This document shows positions 34,804 to 43,749 of a stretch of DNA of 64,000 nucleotides, piece after piece (within the stretch, counting starts at the first letter, position 1; each line of letters opens with the position of its first letter). The notes under the pieces are model-generated. The model had not been told where the DNA came from. It saw nothing but the letters and a program-made list of their open reading frames with translations, and made no database searches. Origin of the DNA: CAMFLJ01 sp963702555 (GTDB lineage Bacteria; Actinomycetota; Acidimicrobiia; Acidimicrobiales; Acidimicrobilacustridaceae); assembly GCA_963702555.1 (NCBI GenBank), contig CAVPCW010000014.1, positions 186,001-250,000 of the forward strand, read 5' to 3'. A program made the position numbers and the translations under genes.

Positions 34804-34860
34804 ACCTGCAGGCTAGGCCGAACCGGGCCGATGCCTCGTCGGACCCCAGACAGTGGGACA

Positions 34861-34992
34861 ATGGCGGGGATGACTGCTCGATCACACACACGTTCACGAC
34901 GGAAGACGCGCCAGCGCGTCACGAAGCGCTCACTGGCGCGCCGCGGCCTCAGCCGCTCGCCCGAGAAGAAGGCAGGGCGCCGCAGCGCCTGA
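34861..34992 (+). CDS. Very basic small protein
   Basis: A 43-residue protein, over one third Arg or Lys: MTARSHTRSRRKTRQRVTK, then SLARRGLSRSPEKKAGRRSA after an optional MAG start. It may bind nucleic acid or the ribosome. A GACAAT hexamer directly before the ATG suggests leaderless transcription, and a strong terminator follows at 35026. Both support a real short gene, but composition alone can arise by chance in GC-rich DNA. Confidence 0.42.
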   Translation: MAGMTARSHTRSRRKTRQRVTKRSLARRGLSRSPEKKAGRRSA

Positions 34993-35025
34993 CCCAGCGG
35001 TGCCCAATTGACCTGAATACGAACG

Positions 35026-35050
35026 AGCCCCAGGCCCACGGCCTGGGGCT
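35026..35050. terminator. Hairpin terminator, near-copy of the one at 38211
   Basis: Eleven-base arms, AGCCCCAGGCC and GGCCTGGGGCT, with a 3-base loop. Flanks (CGAACG before, TTCGTCGTGTC after) closely match the terminator at 38211-38235 (CGAACG and TTCGTGGTGTC). The two are therefore duplicates rather than independent hairpins. Confidence 0.7.
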
Positions 35051-35228
35051 TCGTCGTGTCAGGGCGTCAGCCAGTGAAGGCAGGCACCGCCACCACCGTC
35101 GGCGAGGGGGACGGTCGTCGCATCGGTCGTGGTCACGAGCGTCGAGGGTGCCGCTGGTGCTGTTCGCACCACTCGAGACGTGCGCCGCGTCGGAGAACGC
35201 GTCGCTGACGAACGCGGGGCACCGCCCC

Positions 35229-37251
35229 TCACCGTCGATCTCCGTCGGCGAGCCACGGCGTGGTGACCGGTTGACCGACCTCGGCCAACCAGGCCTTGAG
35301 GACGCGGTGCATGCCGACGGAGGTGAAGATCGGCTCCCGTGGCGCGGACAGCTCGACGGGGAACATCACGAACGGATGGGTCTGGGGCCCGCCGAGCCCG
35401 CCGTGTGAGCCGACCTGGTCCTCGAACGCGGCCACCTCGTCGAGCTCGGGGTCGTACCGGCTGTTGACCATCAGGTCGGCGACGGTCGAGAACGAGTCGA
35501 CCTCGCGGACCTGATCGACTGCTCGGGGACCGAACGGCGCCAGTGGATCCTCGCCAACGACATCGCCGTGATCGAGGGCTCGGCTCCCGCTCCGGCCGAG
35601 CACGATCGATCCACCGCTCGCCCGGGTGACGAGGACGAAGCCGACCTCGGGATGGGCGACCAGCCCCTCGATCAGCTTCGGGTGGCGCTCGTCGATCTCC
35701 TCGCGGGTGAGGCGGCGGTCGGCACCGGGCAGAGTGACGAGGCCGAGGTTGCCCGACGCCAGCACGATCGGCGGCCCCGAGGCGGTCGGAGCCGCCAGCT
35801 CCTCGTCGGTCCCCGCGCCTGACGGAGCCACGCCGTGGACTCGGTGCGCCCCTTCTCGGCGTCGGGATCGCCCGAGGCCGCGTCACCGCAGAGCCGGCCG
35901 ACGAGCTCGGCGAGGGTCTCGCCGGATGCGTTCCTCGAACGTGGCGCCCTGGGTCTGGCCGTGATCGGAGAGGACCACGAGGTGGTAGGGGCGCGTCGCC
36001 CAGCGGAGGGCGCGCTCGATGCGGCCGATCTGACGGTCGAGGTCCCGTAGCACCGCCATCGTGTCGGCCCGCTCGGGCCCCGAGTGATGGGAGACCTCGT
36101 CGTAGCCGAGAAGGTCGACATAGATCGCCGCTCGCCCTTCGAACACGTCGTTCAGGACACCGCTCACGCACACGTCGCGACTGACGACGGTCGTGAACGA
36201 CCGGAGGAGCGCATAGCTCCAGCCGCGGCGCACGCGGGGCTCGACGCCGCGACGGCGCTGGTCGCGGGCGGCGCGGCGTTCCCTGACGATCTCGACCACC
36301 ACGGCGATGAGGGTCCTGACGGCCTGCTGAGGACGGGAGAAGTACCCCACGTATCCGGCGCCGACGCGGCCCTCCTTCTTCCTGGCGACGTTGCTCATGG
36401 TCAGCGACCGCCCGCTCGGCGTCACCGGAGAAGAGGTTGCCGTAGCTCGAGCCGTCGTGGGCCAGCAGACCCTCACCGTCGGAGTGCCGGGCCTCGATCG
36501 CCGCTGCCGACGCCGGCCGGTTGGAGACGACGATCTTCCCTGTGGCCTTGTCGACCCACCGGAAGGCGGGCATGTCGACCACCGAGCCGTGGAGGATGCC
36601 GCACTGGCTCACGCCGGTCTGCGACGACCACCCGGTCTCCCACCCGACCAGCTCGTAGCGCCCCTCGCTCAGCCAACGACGCAGGTTCGGAACGTCGCCC
36701 GAGCTCATGGCACGCTCGAGCACCGACCGGGCCACGCCGTCGATCTGCACGAACACGATGCCCGGGACGTCCGTCTGCTCGGTTCGCCGGCGGGCGCGGC
36801 GGGCCATCGACTGGTCGAACCAGGCATCGTCGTCGAGGGCCAGCGCGGTGGAGACCATCGTCGAGATGGCGGCCAACCCGATGACGACGACCAGGCCCGC
36901 CCAGAACCCGTCGAGGGTGACGCCGGGCAACAGCTCCAACACCACCGTCACGAGGATCGCGTCGAGGACGATGGCCCCGATCCCGAGGGTCAGCACCGAC
37001 AGGGGCACGACGACGAAGGCGAGTGCCGGCCAGACGACCGCGTTCACGATGCCGACGACGAAACCGGCGAGCAGGGCGTGCGCCGGGCTGTCGATGTCGA
37101 AGTCGTCGAGCAGCCAGGCCATGAACCACAGCGCCAGCGACGTCACGATCGTGACGACGAGGACCCGCCACAGGACCCGAGACCACGACGGCCGGTCGGC
37201 TGCGGGGCGCAGCAGCCTCGTCGATTCCGATGGGATCGTCTTCTCGGTCAT
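35229..37251 (-). CDS. Membrane-anchored alkaline-phosphatase-superfamily phosphodiesterase, three frameshifts
   Basis: About 674 residues after correction. The N-terminus has four or more hydrophobic helices resembling the phage-holin/MttB-like membrane domain (WSRVLWRVLVVTIVTSLALW, then LLAGFVVGIVNAVVWPALAF). A soluble phosphodiesterase/nucleotide-pyrophosphatase-like domain follows: PGIVFVQIDGVARSVLERAM, then YVDLLGYDEVSHHSGPERAD and HLVVLSDHGQTQGATF, which supply the paired metal-site Asp and His residues. The tail ends MHRVLKAWLAEVGQPVTTPWL. Shifts lie near 36410 and 35925 (apparent insertions) and 35828 (apparent deletion). The upstream MBL gene is in the same frame with no stop between. 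The substrate is unknown; nucleotide or lipid phosphodiesters are possible. Confidence 0.7.
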
Positions 37252-38064
37252 GGCGACTCCGGGGGTTGGTTCGTCGGAGGTCGGGCGATGAGCGACGGTC
37301 CCCCCGGTTGCAGGGAGGACGAGCGCGCCACCGGGTTCCACGGCGATGAGCCGCTCTCCACCTCCAGAGGCGGTGAGCTCCTCGTCGAATCGACGCAGCG
37401 GGTCACGCAACCAGCCCGGAGCGCCCCGACGCAGGCTCACCGGGCTGTAGGTCCCCCAGTGGATCGGCACCACCAGGCGCGGCTGCACGAGCTCGGTCGC
37501 CCGCACCGCCCGCGCCGGGTCGAGGTGGCCTTCGCCGACGGTCGGCCCCCACCCTCCGATCGGGAACAGGGCGAGATCGATGTCCTCCAGCTCGACCATC
37601 TGCGGGAAGAGGTCGGTGTCCCCCGGGAAGTACACCGACCCCTCGGCGGCCCGCAGCACGTAGCCCACGGCGTCGACCGAGATTCGGCTGTGCGGGCCCC
37701 GTTGGCCGCTGTGGACAGCAGGAACGGTCTCGATGGTGAGGCCTTGGATCTGCGTCGTGGCGCCGGCGGATGTCTCGCGGACCTGCCGGAAGCCGCGGCG
37801 CCGCAGGAACGCTGCCGCACCCCTCGGCACGATCACGAGGACGTCGCGACCGAGCAGCTTCAGGGAGGGGATGTGGAGGTGATCCATGTGCACGTGCGAG
37901 ATCAGCACGACATCGGGGACCCCGAGCGCCGCCGTGTCGATGCGATGGTGCCGGCGGAGGTGGGCCAGCCGCTCGGTGAGGGCCGGGTCGGTCACGACCC
38001 TGACGCCCCCCATCTCGATGACCACGCTGGCGTGGCCGAGCCACGAGACCATCGGTGCCGGCAT
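37252..38064 (-). CDS. Metallo-beta-lactamase-fold hydrolase (UlaG/YtnP-like), no stop before next gene
   Basis: About 270 residues: WLGHASVVIEMGGVRVVTDP, the metal motif SHVHMDHLHIP (HxHxDH), then VHSGQRGPHSRI, VYFPGDTDLF with the bridging Asp, and VPIHWGTYSP, which matches the lactonase/UlaG-like MBL group. The start may be the ATG at 38064 or 38052. The reading frame continues without stop into the membrane phosphodiesterase at 37251. Either the two form one long fusion or a stop codon has been lost to a base error; the sequence HRPTSDEPTPGVA before the internal ATG looks like a linker. Confidence 0.75.
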
Positions 38065-38210
38065 CTCCGGGAGGCTACGAGCCGGAGTCCTCCGGGGCCA
38101 TCCTCGAATCCCGCGGACCCGAAGGCATCGCCCGTGCCGTGTTCCGCGAGCGGCCCCACGGCGGGCCGGCGGGCCGCACGTGCTCTGAGCGAGCGCCCTA
38201 GAAACGAACG

Positions 38211-38235
38211 AACCCCAGGCCGCTGGCCTGGGGTT
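38211..38235. terminator. Hairpin terminator at the left island boundary
   Basis: Eleven-base arms, AACCCCAGGCC and GGCCTGGGGTT, loop GCT. In the minus direction it would sit just after the tRNA-Leu 3' end copy at 38241-38252, so it was probably the original terminator of that tRNA before the island was inserted. A near-identical hairpin lies at 35026. Confidence 0.75.
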
Positions 38236-38240
38236 TCGTG

Positions 38241-38252
38241 GTGTCGGAGGGG
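38241..38252. repeat. Left attachment-site copy (GTGTCGGAGGGG)
   Basis: The same 12 bases form the last bases and flank of the tRNA-Leu gene (45049-45060) and also occur at 39676-39687. With the two left copies the match extends to 15 bases (GTGGTGTCGGAGGGG). It is read as the displaced 3' end of the tRNA, the outer att site of the island. Confidence 0.6.
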
Positions 38253-38555
38253 ACACAGGCCCTCTAGCCCCCACTCCCCTGCTCCGGGCCACCCTGGTCC
38301 TCGCACGGTGAGGGTGTCGACTCGGTTCGACTGGCCAAGTGACCTTCGCCCCTGACGCCAGACCCACCCCAGGCGCACGATGCAACTAGCCCTCCTCGGA
38401 GGGCAAAGGGAATCCCCCTAAGGGATCGACGACCCCCCGTTCATCGCCAAGAACGAGGGGTCGCCTCGCGTCTGGGGGCGGCCCGGGGGACGTAGTCCCC
38501 TTCCTCCCACAACTGCTCCCGGCAGACACTGGAAGTGTCACAGGAGGAGGCCCCC

Positions 38556-38798
38556 ATGGGCACCAGAGACAAGGCGTCGAACAAGGCACTGAACATCAAG
38601 GGCAAGGTCAAGGAGACAGTCGGCAAGGTCACCGGCAACGAGGACCTCGAAGACGAGGGCAGGGTCGACCAGGCCGAAGCCGCCCTCAGGGACGCCGCCG
38701 AGAAGGCCAAGGACGCAGTGGCGAAGGTCAAGGACGCCATCACCGGCAAGTGGCCATCCGGCCTGCCTTCAGCTCGCCGCTCCACTGAGGGGCCTTGA
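38556..38798 (+). CDS. CsbD-family stress protein
   Basis: An 80-residue protein with the CsbD pattern: a Lys-rich helix NIKGKVKETVGKVTGNEDLEDEGR, then a second helix with AEAALRDAAEKAKDAVAKVKDAI. These small hydrophilic proteins belong to general stress (sigma-B type) responses in Gram-positives; the molecular role is unknown. AGGAGGAGG lies 5 nt before the ATG at 38556. The last 20 residues (after AITGK) are unlike the family and may come from a displaced stop codon. First gene inside the tRNA-Leu island. Confidence 0.82.
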   Translation: MGTRDKASNKALNIKGKVKETVGKVTGNEDLEDEGRVDQAEAALRDAAEKAKDAVAKVKDAITGKWPSGLPSARRSTEGP

Positions 38799-39134
38799 AG
38801 GCCTCGTAGACCATGAACGCTGGCCACACGAGGGCCTTCAGTACGCAGGGGCGTGCGGCTGAGTCGGCTGTCGCTGCATCCGGTCAGACCTCGAACGCAC
38901 ACAGCCCCCGGAATGATCGGGGCCGTGTGACCCGTCGTGCCGGTGGCCGACCGGTCAACACAGGTACCGACAGCCCCCGCCCGCCGACGGGGGTCTGTCG
39001 CTTCCAGCACTCAGTTCGCCTTGCGCCGTTGCGAGGGACGCTGGTGCTGCAGGGACCCGCCGGTGTGATCATCGACCGGATAGGGCGTCCGCGACCTGGG
39101 CCTTGCGGCTCATTCCGGTGAGCCGGACGCGAGA

Positions 39135-39163
39135 AGACCCCGCCGACGGAGTTGGCGGGGTCT
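39135..39163 (+). terminator. Hairpin terminator
   Basis: Ten-base perfect arms AGACCCCGCC and GGCGGGGTCT, 9-base loop, followed by CTCT. It probably ends plus-strand transcription from the CsbD region. Confidence 0.6.
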
Positions 39164-39284
39164 CTCTGGTCGGACCCGCAGGTCCGGCACAACTGGTCGG
39201 AACGGTGCCTTCCCAGCGAGGGACACGGTAGAGAGCCCATGTTGCGGAGGAGCCTCGATCCCGTTGCAGCCTTCGCTCAGCCAC

Positions 39285-39585
39285 TCACCCCAGCGCGAGA
39301 ACGCCCCGGAGACGGGTCCGGGCGACGACGGGCGTGCCGAGGACCGAGCGGGCGGCCTCTCGCCTCGGACGGTCTCCCACGTCCACACGATCCTCAAGCC
39401 GATGGGTCGACCTCGACCTTGAGTTCGGCCGGGCCCGGGTGGTGCAGACGATCACGGTCGGCGTGCAGTGCCACGCCGACATTCCCGGCGACTCCCGGCC
39501 AGTAGGAATCGGAGAGAGCGGCTCCGGCGGCGATGCACGCGGTCCCGCTGACTCCAACGGCCCACGCCCACGAAGGCAACGACGT
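39285..39585 (-). pseudogene. Decayed small membrane-protein gene
   Basis: Two overlapping minus-strand frames together read MTSLPSWAWAVGVSGTACIAAGAAL, then DSYWPGVAGNVGVAL, and after a shift near 39470 TVIVCTTRARPNSRSRSTHRLEDRVD. The order hydrophobic helix, short loop, basic region with LEDRV is a plausible small membrane protein with one base change; neither frame alone makes sense. The evidence is weak. Confidence 0.3.
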
Positions 39586-39675
39586 CATTCTCGCGCCCAC
39601 CCGTCGGCGGGTAGCAGGCGGGTAGCAGCTGTCTGCCTCGAGGTCAGTCCTGCCTGCCTGACCTGCGAGTTTGTG

Positions 39676-39687
39676 GTGTCGGAGGGG
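39676..39687. repeat. Internal attachment-site copy (GTGTCGGAGGGG)
   Basis: Identical to 38241-38252 and to the tRNA-Leu 3' end at 45049-45060. It divides the island into a 1.4-kb and a 5.4-kb part, as expected for two successive insertions at the same tRNA. Confidence 0.55.
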
Positions 39688-39740
39688 CGTAACACCCCGG
39701 GAGTACATGCCCCGACGCTGCGGGGTGAGCTTGTGCTGGC

Positions 39741-39992
39741 CTAGGTGCCGAGCTGGTCGAGTGGGTTGGGCTGCACATTCCGCACGATGCCGATCGGGGG
39801 CGCCTCATCGTAGAGATCATCAGTCGGCCGGGAAGCTCTCTCGAGGACGATGAGTTGCCGAGACCTCTTGATGAGCATCCACCCCTCCCGGCGATTCAAC
39901 CGCCCTCGTCGGCGGTGCTCCACAACTTCCATCAGAGCGAACGGGTCGGCCAGCCCCGCCTGGATGATGCTGCGGCCGAGTACGGAACTCAC
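39741..39992 (-). CDS. Small hypothetical protein
   Basis: An 83-residue soluble protein (MSSVLGRSIIQAGLADPFAL, then NRREGWMLIKRSRQLIVLERASR) with mixed alpha/beta-looking composition and no family I recognise. It is divergent from the MerR gene by about 115 bp, so they could share a control region. Codon choice is less GC-biased than in the chromosome outside the island. Confidence 0.4.
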   Translation of the reverse strand: MSSVLGRSIIQAGLADPFALMEVVEHRRRGRLNRREGWMLIKRSRQLIVLERASRPTDDLYDEAPPIGIVRNVQPNPLDQLGT

Positions 39993-40109
39993 ACCCGCGC
40001 CGCCTGCCGCACCGATGACCTATGCATCCGACTGTGACACTCAGGTGGCCCGTACGTGGGTAGCCTCACGTGAATTGCGGGTGACACGCTGACGCAAGGT
40101 GAAGGGTCC

Positions 40110-40491
40110 ATGCACCAGATCGGCGAGGTCGCCGAGGCGGTGGGTCTCTCGCTGCGAACCATCCGTCACTACGAGGAGCTCGGTGTCGGTCGTCCCCTCG
40201 GGTCGCTCAGCAGGCGGCTTCCGGCTCTACACCGACCGCGACATGGAGAAGCTGCGCAAGGTCAAGGGAATGAAGCCGATGGGCTTCGCACTGGAGGAGA
40301 TCCGCCAGGTCCTTGAGCTCCTCGAGGAGGCGGAGACGCCCGATGCGCCGCCGGAAGTCTTCGAGCGCCTGCAGATGTACGCGGCGCTCGCGGTCGAGCG
40401 CCGCGACAAGTACCGGGAGCGTCTTGCCATGGCGGTCGAGTTCACCGCTGCCATCACGACGATCGCCGGCAGGGGGCCGGGCCGGTCCTGA
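40110..40491 (+). CDS. MerR-family transcriptional regulator, one frameshift
   Basis: About 126 residues after correction. MHQIGEVAEAVGLSLRTIRHYEELG is the MerR winged helix-turn-helix. After an indel near 40188 the frame continues VVPSGRSAGGFRLYTDRDMEKLRKVKGMKPMGFALEEIRQVLELL, the wing and helical hinge. It then has the start of the dimerisation coiled coil (ALAVERRDKYRERLAMAVEFTAA). No effector-binding Cys cluster is present, so it is not a typical metal sensor. It probably regulates island genes. Confidence 0.75.
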
Positions 40492-40645
40492 GCCGACGGT
40501 GATTCCATCCCACCGGACGTGGCTGACACTCGTCCCCCGCGAGAGGTTGATTCGTCGTGACTGGGTACCGTTCCATCACCCTGAGCGTCTACAGGGGCCC
40601 TTCACGGCCGTCTACTGCCCCTGCGACCACCCGAGGTGAACTCTC

Positions 40646-40659
40646 TCGTTACGTAACGA
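40646..40659. promoter_or_regulatory. 14-bp perfect palindrome, probable operator
   Basis: TCGTTACGTAACGA lies 12 nt before the SDR start, extended by partial symmetry (CTC on the left, ATAGAG on the right). It is AT-richer than its surroundings. The size and position suit a TetR-like repressor site or a promoter operator; MerR sites usually have spacer-separated arms. Confidence 0.5.
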
Positions 40660-40671
40660 TAGAGTCCACGA

Positions 40672-41511
40672 ATGGTCGTACGACAGGCACAGCGGCGCTC
40701 CGAGGCGCAAACCAAGTCCGACCGGGTGCAGCGGTCTGGCCAAACCCCGACCGCTCTCATCACCGGCGCAGCCGGTGGGATCGGTGCCGCCTTCGCCCGC
40801 CGCCTCGCCGCTGACGGGTTCCGCCTCACGTTGGTCGACGCCGATGCGGAACGGCTGGGCGCAGTGGCAGGGCCGGTCCTCGCCATGGGCGCGGAGGTGC
40901 AGGTTCTTATCGTCGACCTTGCCGTCCCGGGTGCGGCGGCACGCACTGTTGACGGCGCGGTCGACCAATTCGGGTCGGTTGACCTGGTCGTCCCATTCGC
41001 TGGGATCTTCGTCGAACCGGATGCACCGGTGACGCCTGAGCTCCGGCACCTCCTGGGCGCGGTGAACCTCCACCATCCCTTGGAGTGCGCAGAGTCGGCG
41101 TTGCGACGGGCCGAGGAGCGCGGTCGTGGATGCGTTGTGGTGATGCCACTCTCTGACGCCGGTCTCAAGCTGCGAGATCCTTGGATCTACGTCCGGACCA
41201 AGGCCGAGCTTCACGCCCGCACCCATCACCTCGTCAACGCGTGGCGGCACCACTCGGACATGCGGGTCGTCCGTGCCGTCGTCTACCCCACCCTCACCGA
41301 GTTCGCCGCGAACTCCGACGCGCTGATGAAGGCACTCTTGGGTGGGCTCCCGGGGAACATCACAGACCACCCCGGGCCGTTGCTGGATCGGATGCCTCGC
41401 ACTGTTCGAGAGCGACTGAAGCTGCTCGCTCGGATCGAGGTCGCGCACCCGATTGGGATGAACGCGATCGTCGACCGTCTCGACGAGGGCGAGATGGAGC
41501 TGTCGGCATGA
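40672..41511 (+). CDS. SDR-like oxidoreductase (extended or divergent)
   Basis: A 279-residue protein: TALITGAAGGIGAAFARRLAADGFRLTLVDAD is a clear Rossmann start. The NAG region is changed to VPFAGIF, and a YVRTK motif (Y-x3-K) follows VVVMPLSDAG, which keeps the Ser. It probably acts on a nucleotide sugar or lipid, given that its stop overlaps the start of a sugar C-methyltransferase gene (ATGA). The ATG at 40672 lies just beyond the operator palindrome. Confidence 0.72.
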   Translation: MVVRQAQRRSEAQTKSDRVQRSGQTPTALITGAAGGIGAAFARRLAADGFRLTLVDADAERLGAVAGPVLAMGAEVQVLIVDLAVPGAAARTVDGAVDQFGSVDLVVPFAGIFVEPDAPVTPELRHLLGAVNLHHPLECAESALRRAEERGRGCVVVMPLSDAGLKLRDPWIYVRTKAELHARTHHLVNAWRHHSDMRVVRAVVYPTLTEFAANSDALMKALLGGLPGNITDHPGPLLDRMPRTVRERLKLLARIEVAHPIGMNAIVDRLDEGEMELSA

Positions 41512-42734
41512 AAGCCTGTCGATCCTGCGGCGAGCCACTCGATCGGATCGTGGTCGACCTCGGCAGCTCGCCTCTCGCCAACAACTACCCCACCCCCGAT
41601 GAGGCCGCCGAGGGCGAGCCCCGCTATCCGCTGCGGATGGTTCTCTGCGACAAATGCGGGCTGGCCCAACTCGACTTCGACGCGGACCCCATCGAGATCT
41701 TCGAGGACTACTCCTACTTCTCCTCCTACTCCGAGTCCTGGCTGGCCCACGCCGGCCGGCTCGCCGACACGATCGTCGAACGATTCGGCCTCGACGGTTC
41801 CTCGCTCGTCGTCGAGGTCGCCTCCAACGACGGGTACCTGCTCCGACAGTTCCAGGAGCGCTGCATTCCCGTGCTCGGCATCGAACCGGCCCGTAATGTG
41901 GCGGAGTACGCGGTCGGGCTCGGCGTGCCCACCGTGGCGCGGTTCTTCGGGCGGGCGACCGCCGAGGACCTGGTGGCCGCGGGCCGCATCGCCGACGTGC
42001 TGGTGGCCAACAACGTGATGGCCCACGTGCCCGACCTCGACGACTTCGTCGCCGGCCTCACCACGCTGCTGGCACCAGAGGGCGTGGTGTCGATCGAGTT
42101 CCCCCACGTGCTGAACCTTCTGCACCTCGGCCAGTTCGACACGATCTACCACGAGCACTTCTCGTACCTGTCGTTGAGCGCGGTCGAACACGCCCTCGAC
42201 ACCCACGGGCTCCGGGTGTTCGACGTCGAGCAGCTCCCGACCCATGGCGGCAGCCTCCGTGTGCTCGCCTGCCACCATGCATCGAGCCACACGCCCCGAC
42301 GGGGCCTCACGACTGTGAGAGAGATCGAACTGGCGTCGGGGGTTACCAACGGCTCCGCCTACGACCGCTTCGCCGAGCACGCTAAGCAGTGCCAAGTCGA
42401 GACACTGGGCTTCCTCACCCAGGCAGCCGCCGAAGGCAAGGTCGTCGTCGGCTACGGCGCCGCCGCCAAGGCGGTCACCTTCCTCAACTACTGCGGCATC
42501 GGCCCTGATCTTGTGCGGTTCGTGGCCGACGTGAGCCCCCACAAGCAGGGGAGGCTCATCCCCGGCACGGGCATCCCCATCGAGACCCCCGAGGTCATCG
42601 ACCGGCTCCGCCCCGACTACGTGCTCGTGCTCGCCTGGAACCTCATCGACGAGATCGAAGCCCAATTGACGAGGATTCGTACCTGGGGTGGTGTGTTCGT
42701 GGTCGCCATCCCCGAACTCCAGGTGCGGCCCTGA
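41508..42734 (+). CDS. NDP-sugar C-methyltransferase-type SAM enzyme
   Basis: A 408-residue enzyme of the C-methyltransferase group (TylC3-like). The N-terminal zinc-binding part CRSCGEPL plus CDKCGLAQLDF is followed by SAM binding at VVEVASNDGYLLRQFQ. Then come YHEHFSYLSL with the catalytic Tyr/His pair, and a C-terminal Rossmann-like domain with GYGAAAKAVTFLNYCGI. Known relatives add the methyl group to branched deoxysugars. Its start overlaps the SDR stop. It suggests that the island modifies a surface glycan or makes an unusual sugar. Confidence 0.87.
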   Translation: MKACRSCGEPLDRIVVDLGSSPLANNYPTPDEAAEGEPRYPLRMVLCDKCGLAQLDFDADPIEIFEDYSYFSSYSESWLAHAGRLADTIVERFGLDGSSLVVEVASNDGYLLRQFQERCIPVLGIEPARNVAEYAVGLGVPTVARFFGRATAEDLVAAGRIADVLVANNVMAHVPDLDDFVAGLTTLLAPEGVVSIEFPHVLNLLHLGQFDTIYHEHFSYLSLSAVEHALDTHGLRVFDVEQLPTHGGSLRVLACHHASSHTPRRGLTTVREIELASGVTNGSAYDRFAEHAKQCQVETLGFLTQAAAEGKVVVGYGAAAKAVTFLNYCGIGPDLVRFVADVSPHKQGRLIPGTGIPIETPEVIDRLRPDYVLVLAWNLIDEIEAQLTRIRTWGGVFVVAIPELQVRP

Positions 42735-42753
42735 GTCGGCCGACCCGGGAATC

Positions 42754-43749
42754 TCACGAGAGGGCGGGAAGCGGTAGCCCCAGCGAGCGGCGCACCTGCA
42801 TCGAGAGGTGGGCGATCGAATCGGGCGACAGGGCCCGTGCTACCTCCTCATGGCGGAGGCCCTTGCGCACAAGGTACGCCCGACACATCTGCCGTTCGTA
42901 CGAAGAGATATCAGCGTCACGGATGACCGCCAGGTAGTTCTCAAACATCTCGAGCGGGTGCCACCTCGGCACCGCTGTTGGATCAGCCCAGGCCGTGCGG
43001 GCCCGCCATCCGGTCATGGCCGTCGACGCTCCCTCGTGAAAGCGGTGCAAGAAGAGCCGCTCGGGCACCAGCGCGAACGGCCCGGCAAGGGCCATCTCCG
43101 CCAGAACGATCTTGTCGGTGCCATAGAACGGTCGCAGGAGGCGCGAACGCCTCCACGCCGAACGGCGGCCGACGCCGTAGAAGAAGCCGCCTGTGCGGTA
43201 GTGGAACACGACAGCTCGAAAGCGGTGATGCGCCTTGGTGCTCGAGGCGAACTCGATGAAACGGGGGTCCTCCGGAAATCGCTGGACGAGGCCGTCAGAC
43301 GAGACGAGACCTCCGCCATAGCGCTTGTACGGCACACCGTCGCCGTCGATCATCGTCGAGGCCGAGTGGGCCATCGTGGTGCGGGGATCATCGTCGAGCA
43401 GCTCGACGCAGCGCTCGAGGTAGATCGGAAGCACGAGGTCGTCGTGGGCCGCCCACTTGAACAGCTCGCCCCTCGACCGCACCGCCACCGTGTTGTAGTT
43501 GCGGTTGGCTCCGAGGTTCCGCTCGTGCCGGAGAAGCACGACCCGACGGTCCGTCGCCGCGAACTCGGCGACGATCTCGGCGGTGCCGTCTGTGGAGGCG
43601 TTGTCGCCGACGATCAGCTCGAAGTCCTCAAAGGTCTGTTCGAGGTAACAACCGAGGGTCTCGGCCAGGTACTCGGCAGCGTTGTAGACCGGCAGGCCAA
43701 TGCTGACTCTCGGACGTCGCCCACCTCCCGATCCGATGCCAGCAACCAT
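42754..43749 (-). CDS. Glycosyltransferase family 2
   Basis: A 331-residue GT-A enzyme: VSIGLPVYNAAEYLAETLGCYLEQTF, VGDNASTDGT and KWAAHDDLVLP (the DxD-like AHDD metal site). A helical C-terminal domain with PLEMFENYLAVI and a final basic region follows. It is a probable inverting transferase of surface polysaccharide. Its start codon shares a base with the stop of the methyltransferase gene (TGATG), so the two are coupled. It is convergent with the C-methyltransferase. Confidence 0.87.
   Translation of the reverse strand: MVAGIGSGGGRRPRVSIGLPVYNAAEYLAETLGCYLEQTFEDFELIVGDNASTDGTAEIVAEFAATDRRVVLLRHERNLGANRNYNTVAVRSRGELFKWAAHDDLVLPIYLERCVELLDDDPRTTMAHSASTMIDGDGVPYKRYGGGLVSSDGLVQRFPEDPRFIEFASSTKAHHRFRAVVFHYRTGGFFYGVGRRSAWRRSRLLRPFYGTDKIVLAEMALAGPFALVPERLFLHRFHEGASTAMTGWRARTAWADPTAVPRWHPLEMFENYLAVIRDADISSYERQMCRAYLVRKGLRHEEVARALSPDSIAHLSMQVRRSLGLPLPALS

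Larger units (their letters stand above)
38065..38555. other. Region between the MBL gene and CsbD; left end of the island
   Basis: About 490 bp with no convincing gene. It holds the terminator at 38211-38235, the 12-base tRNA-end copy at 38241-38252, and a short inverted repeat near 38390 (CCCTCC/GGAGGG). The CsbD promoter should lie in the last 150 bp, but no clear hexamers are visible. Confidence 0.5.
38799..39740. other. Mostly non-coding island segment with gene debris
   Basis: No intact gene is supported. It contains a hairpin at 39135-39163, a decayed small membrane-protein frame on the minus strand (39285-39585), and an internal att copy at 39676-39687. Open frames here lack ribosome sites and family features. 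Confidence 0.5.

Noticed and set aside
38813..39121. Plus-strand frame of 102 codons after CsbD
   Set aside because: No ribosome site, no family, and composition of random island DNA.
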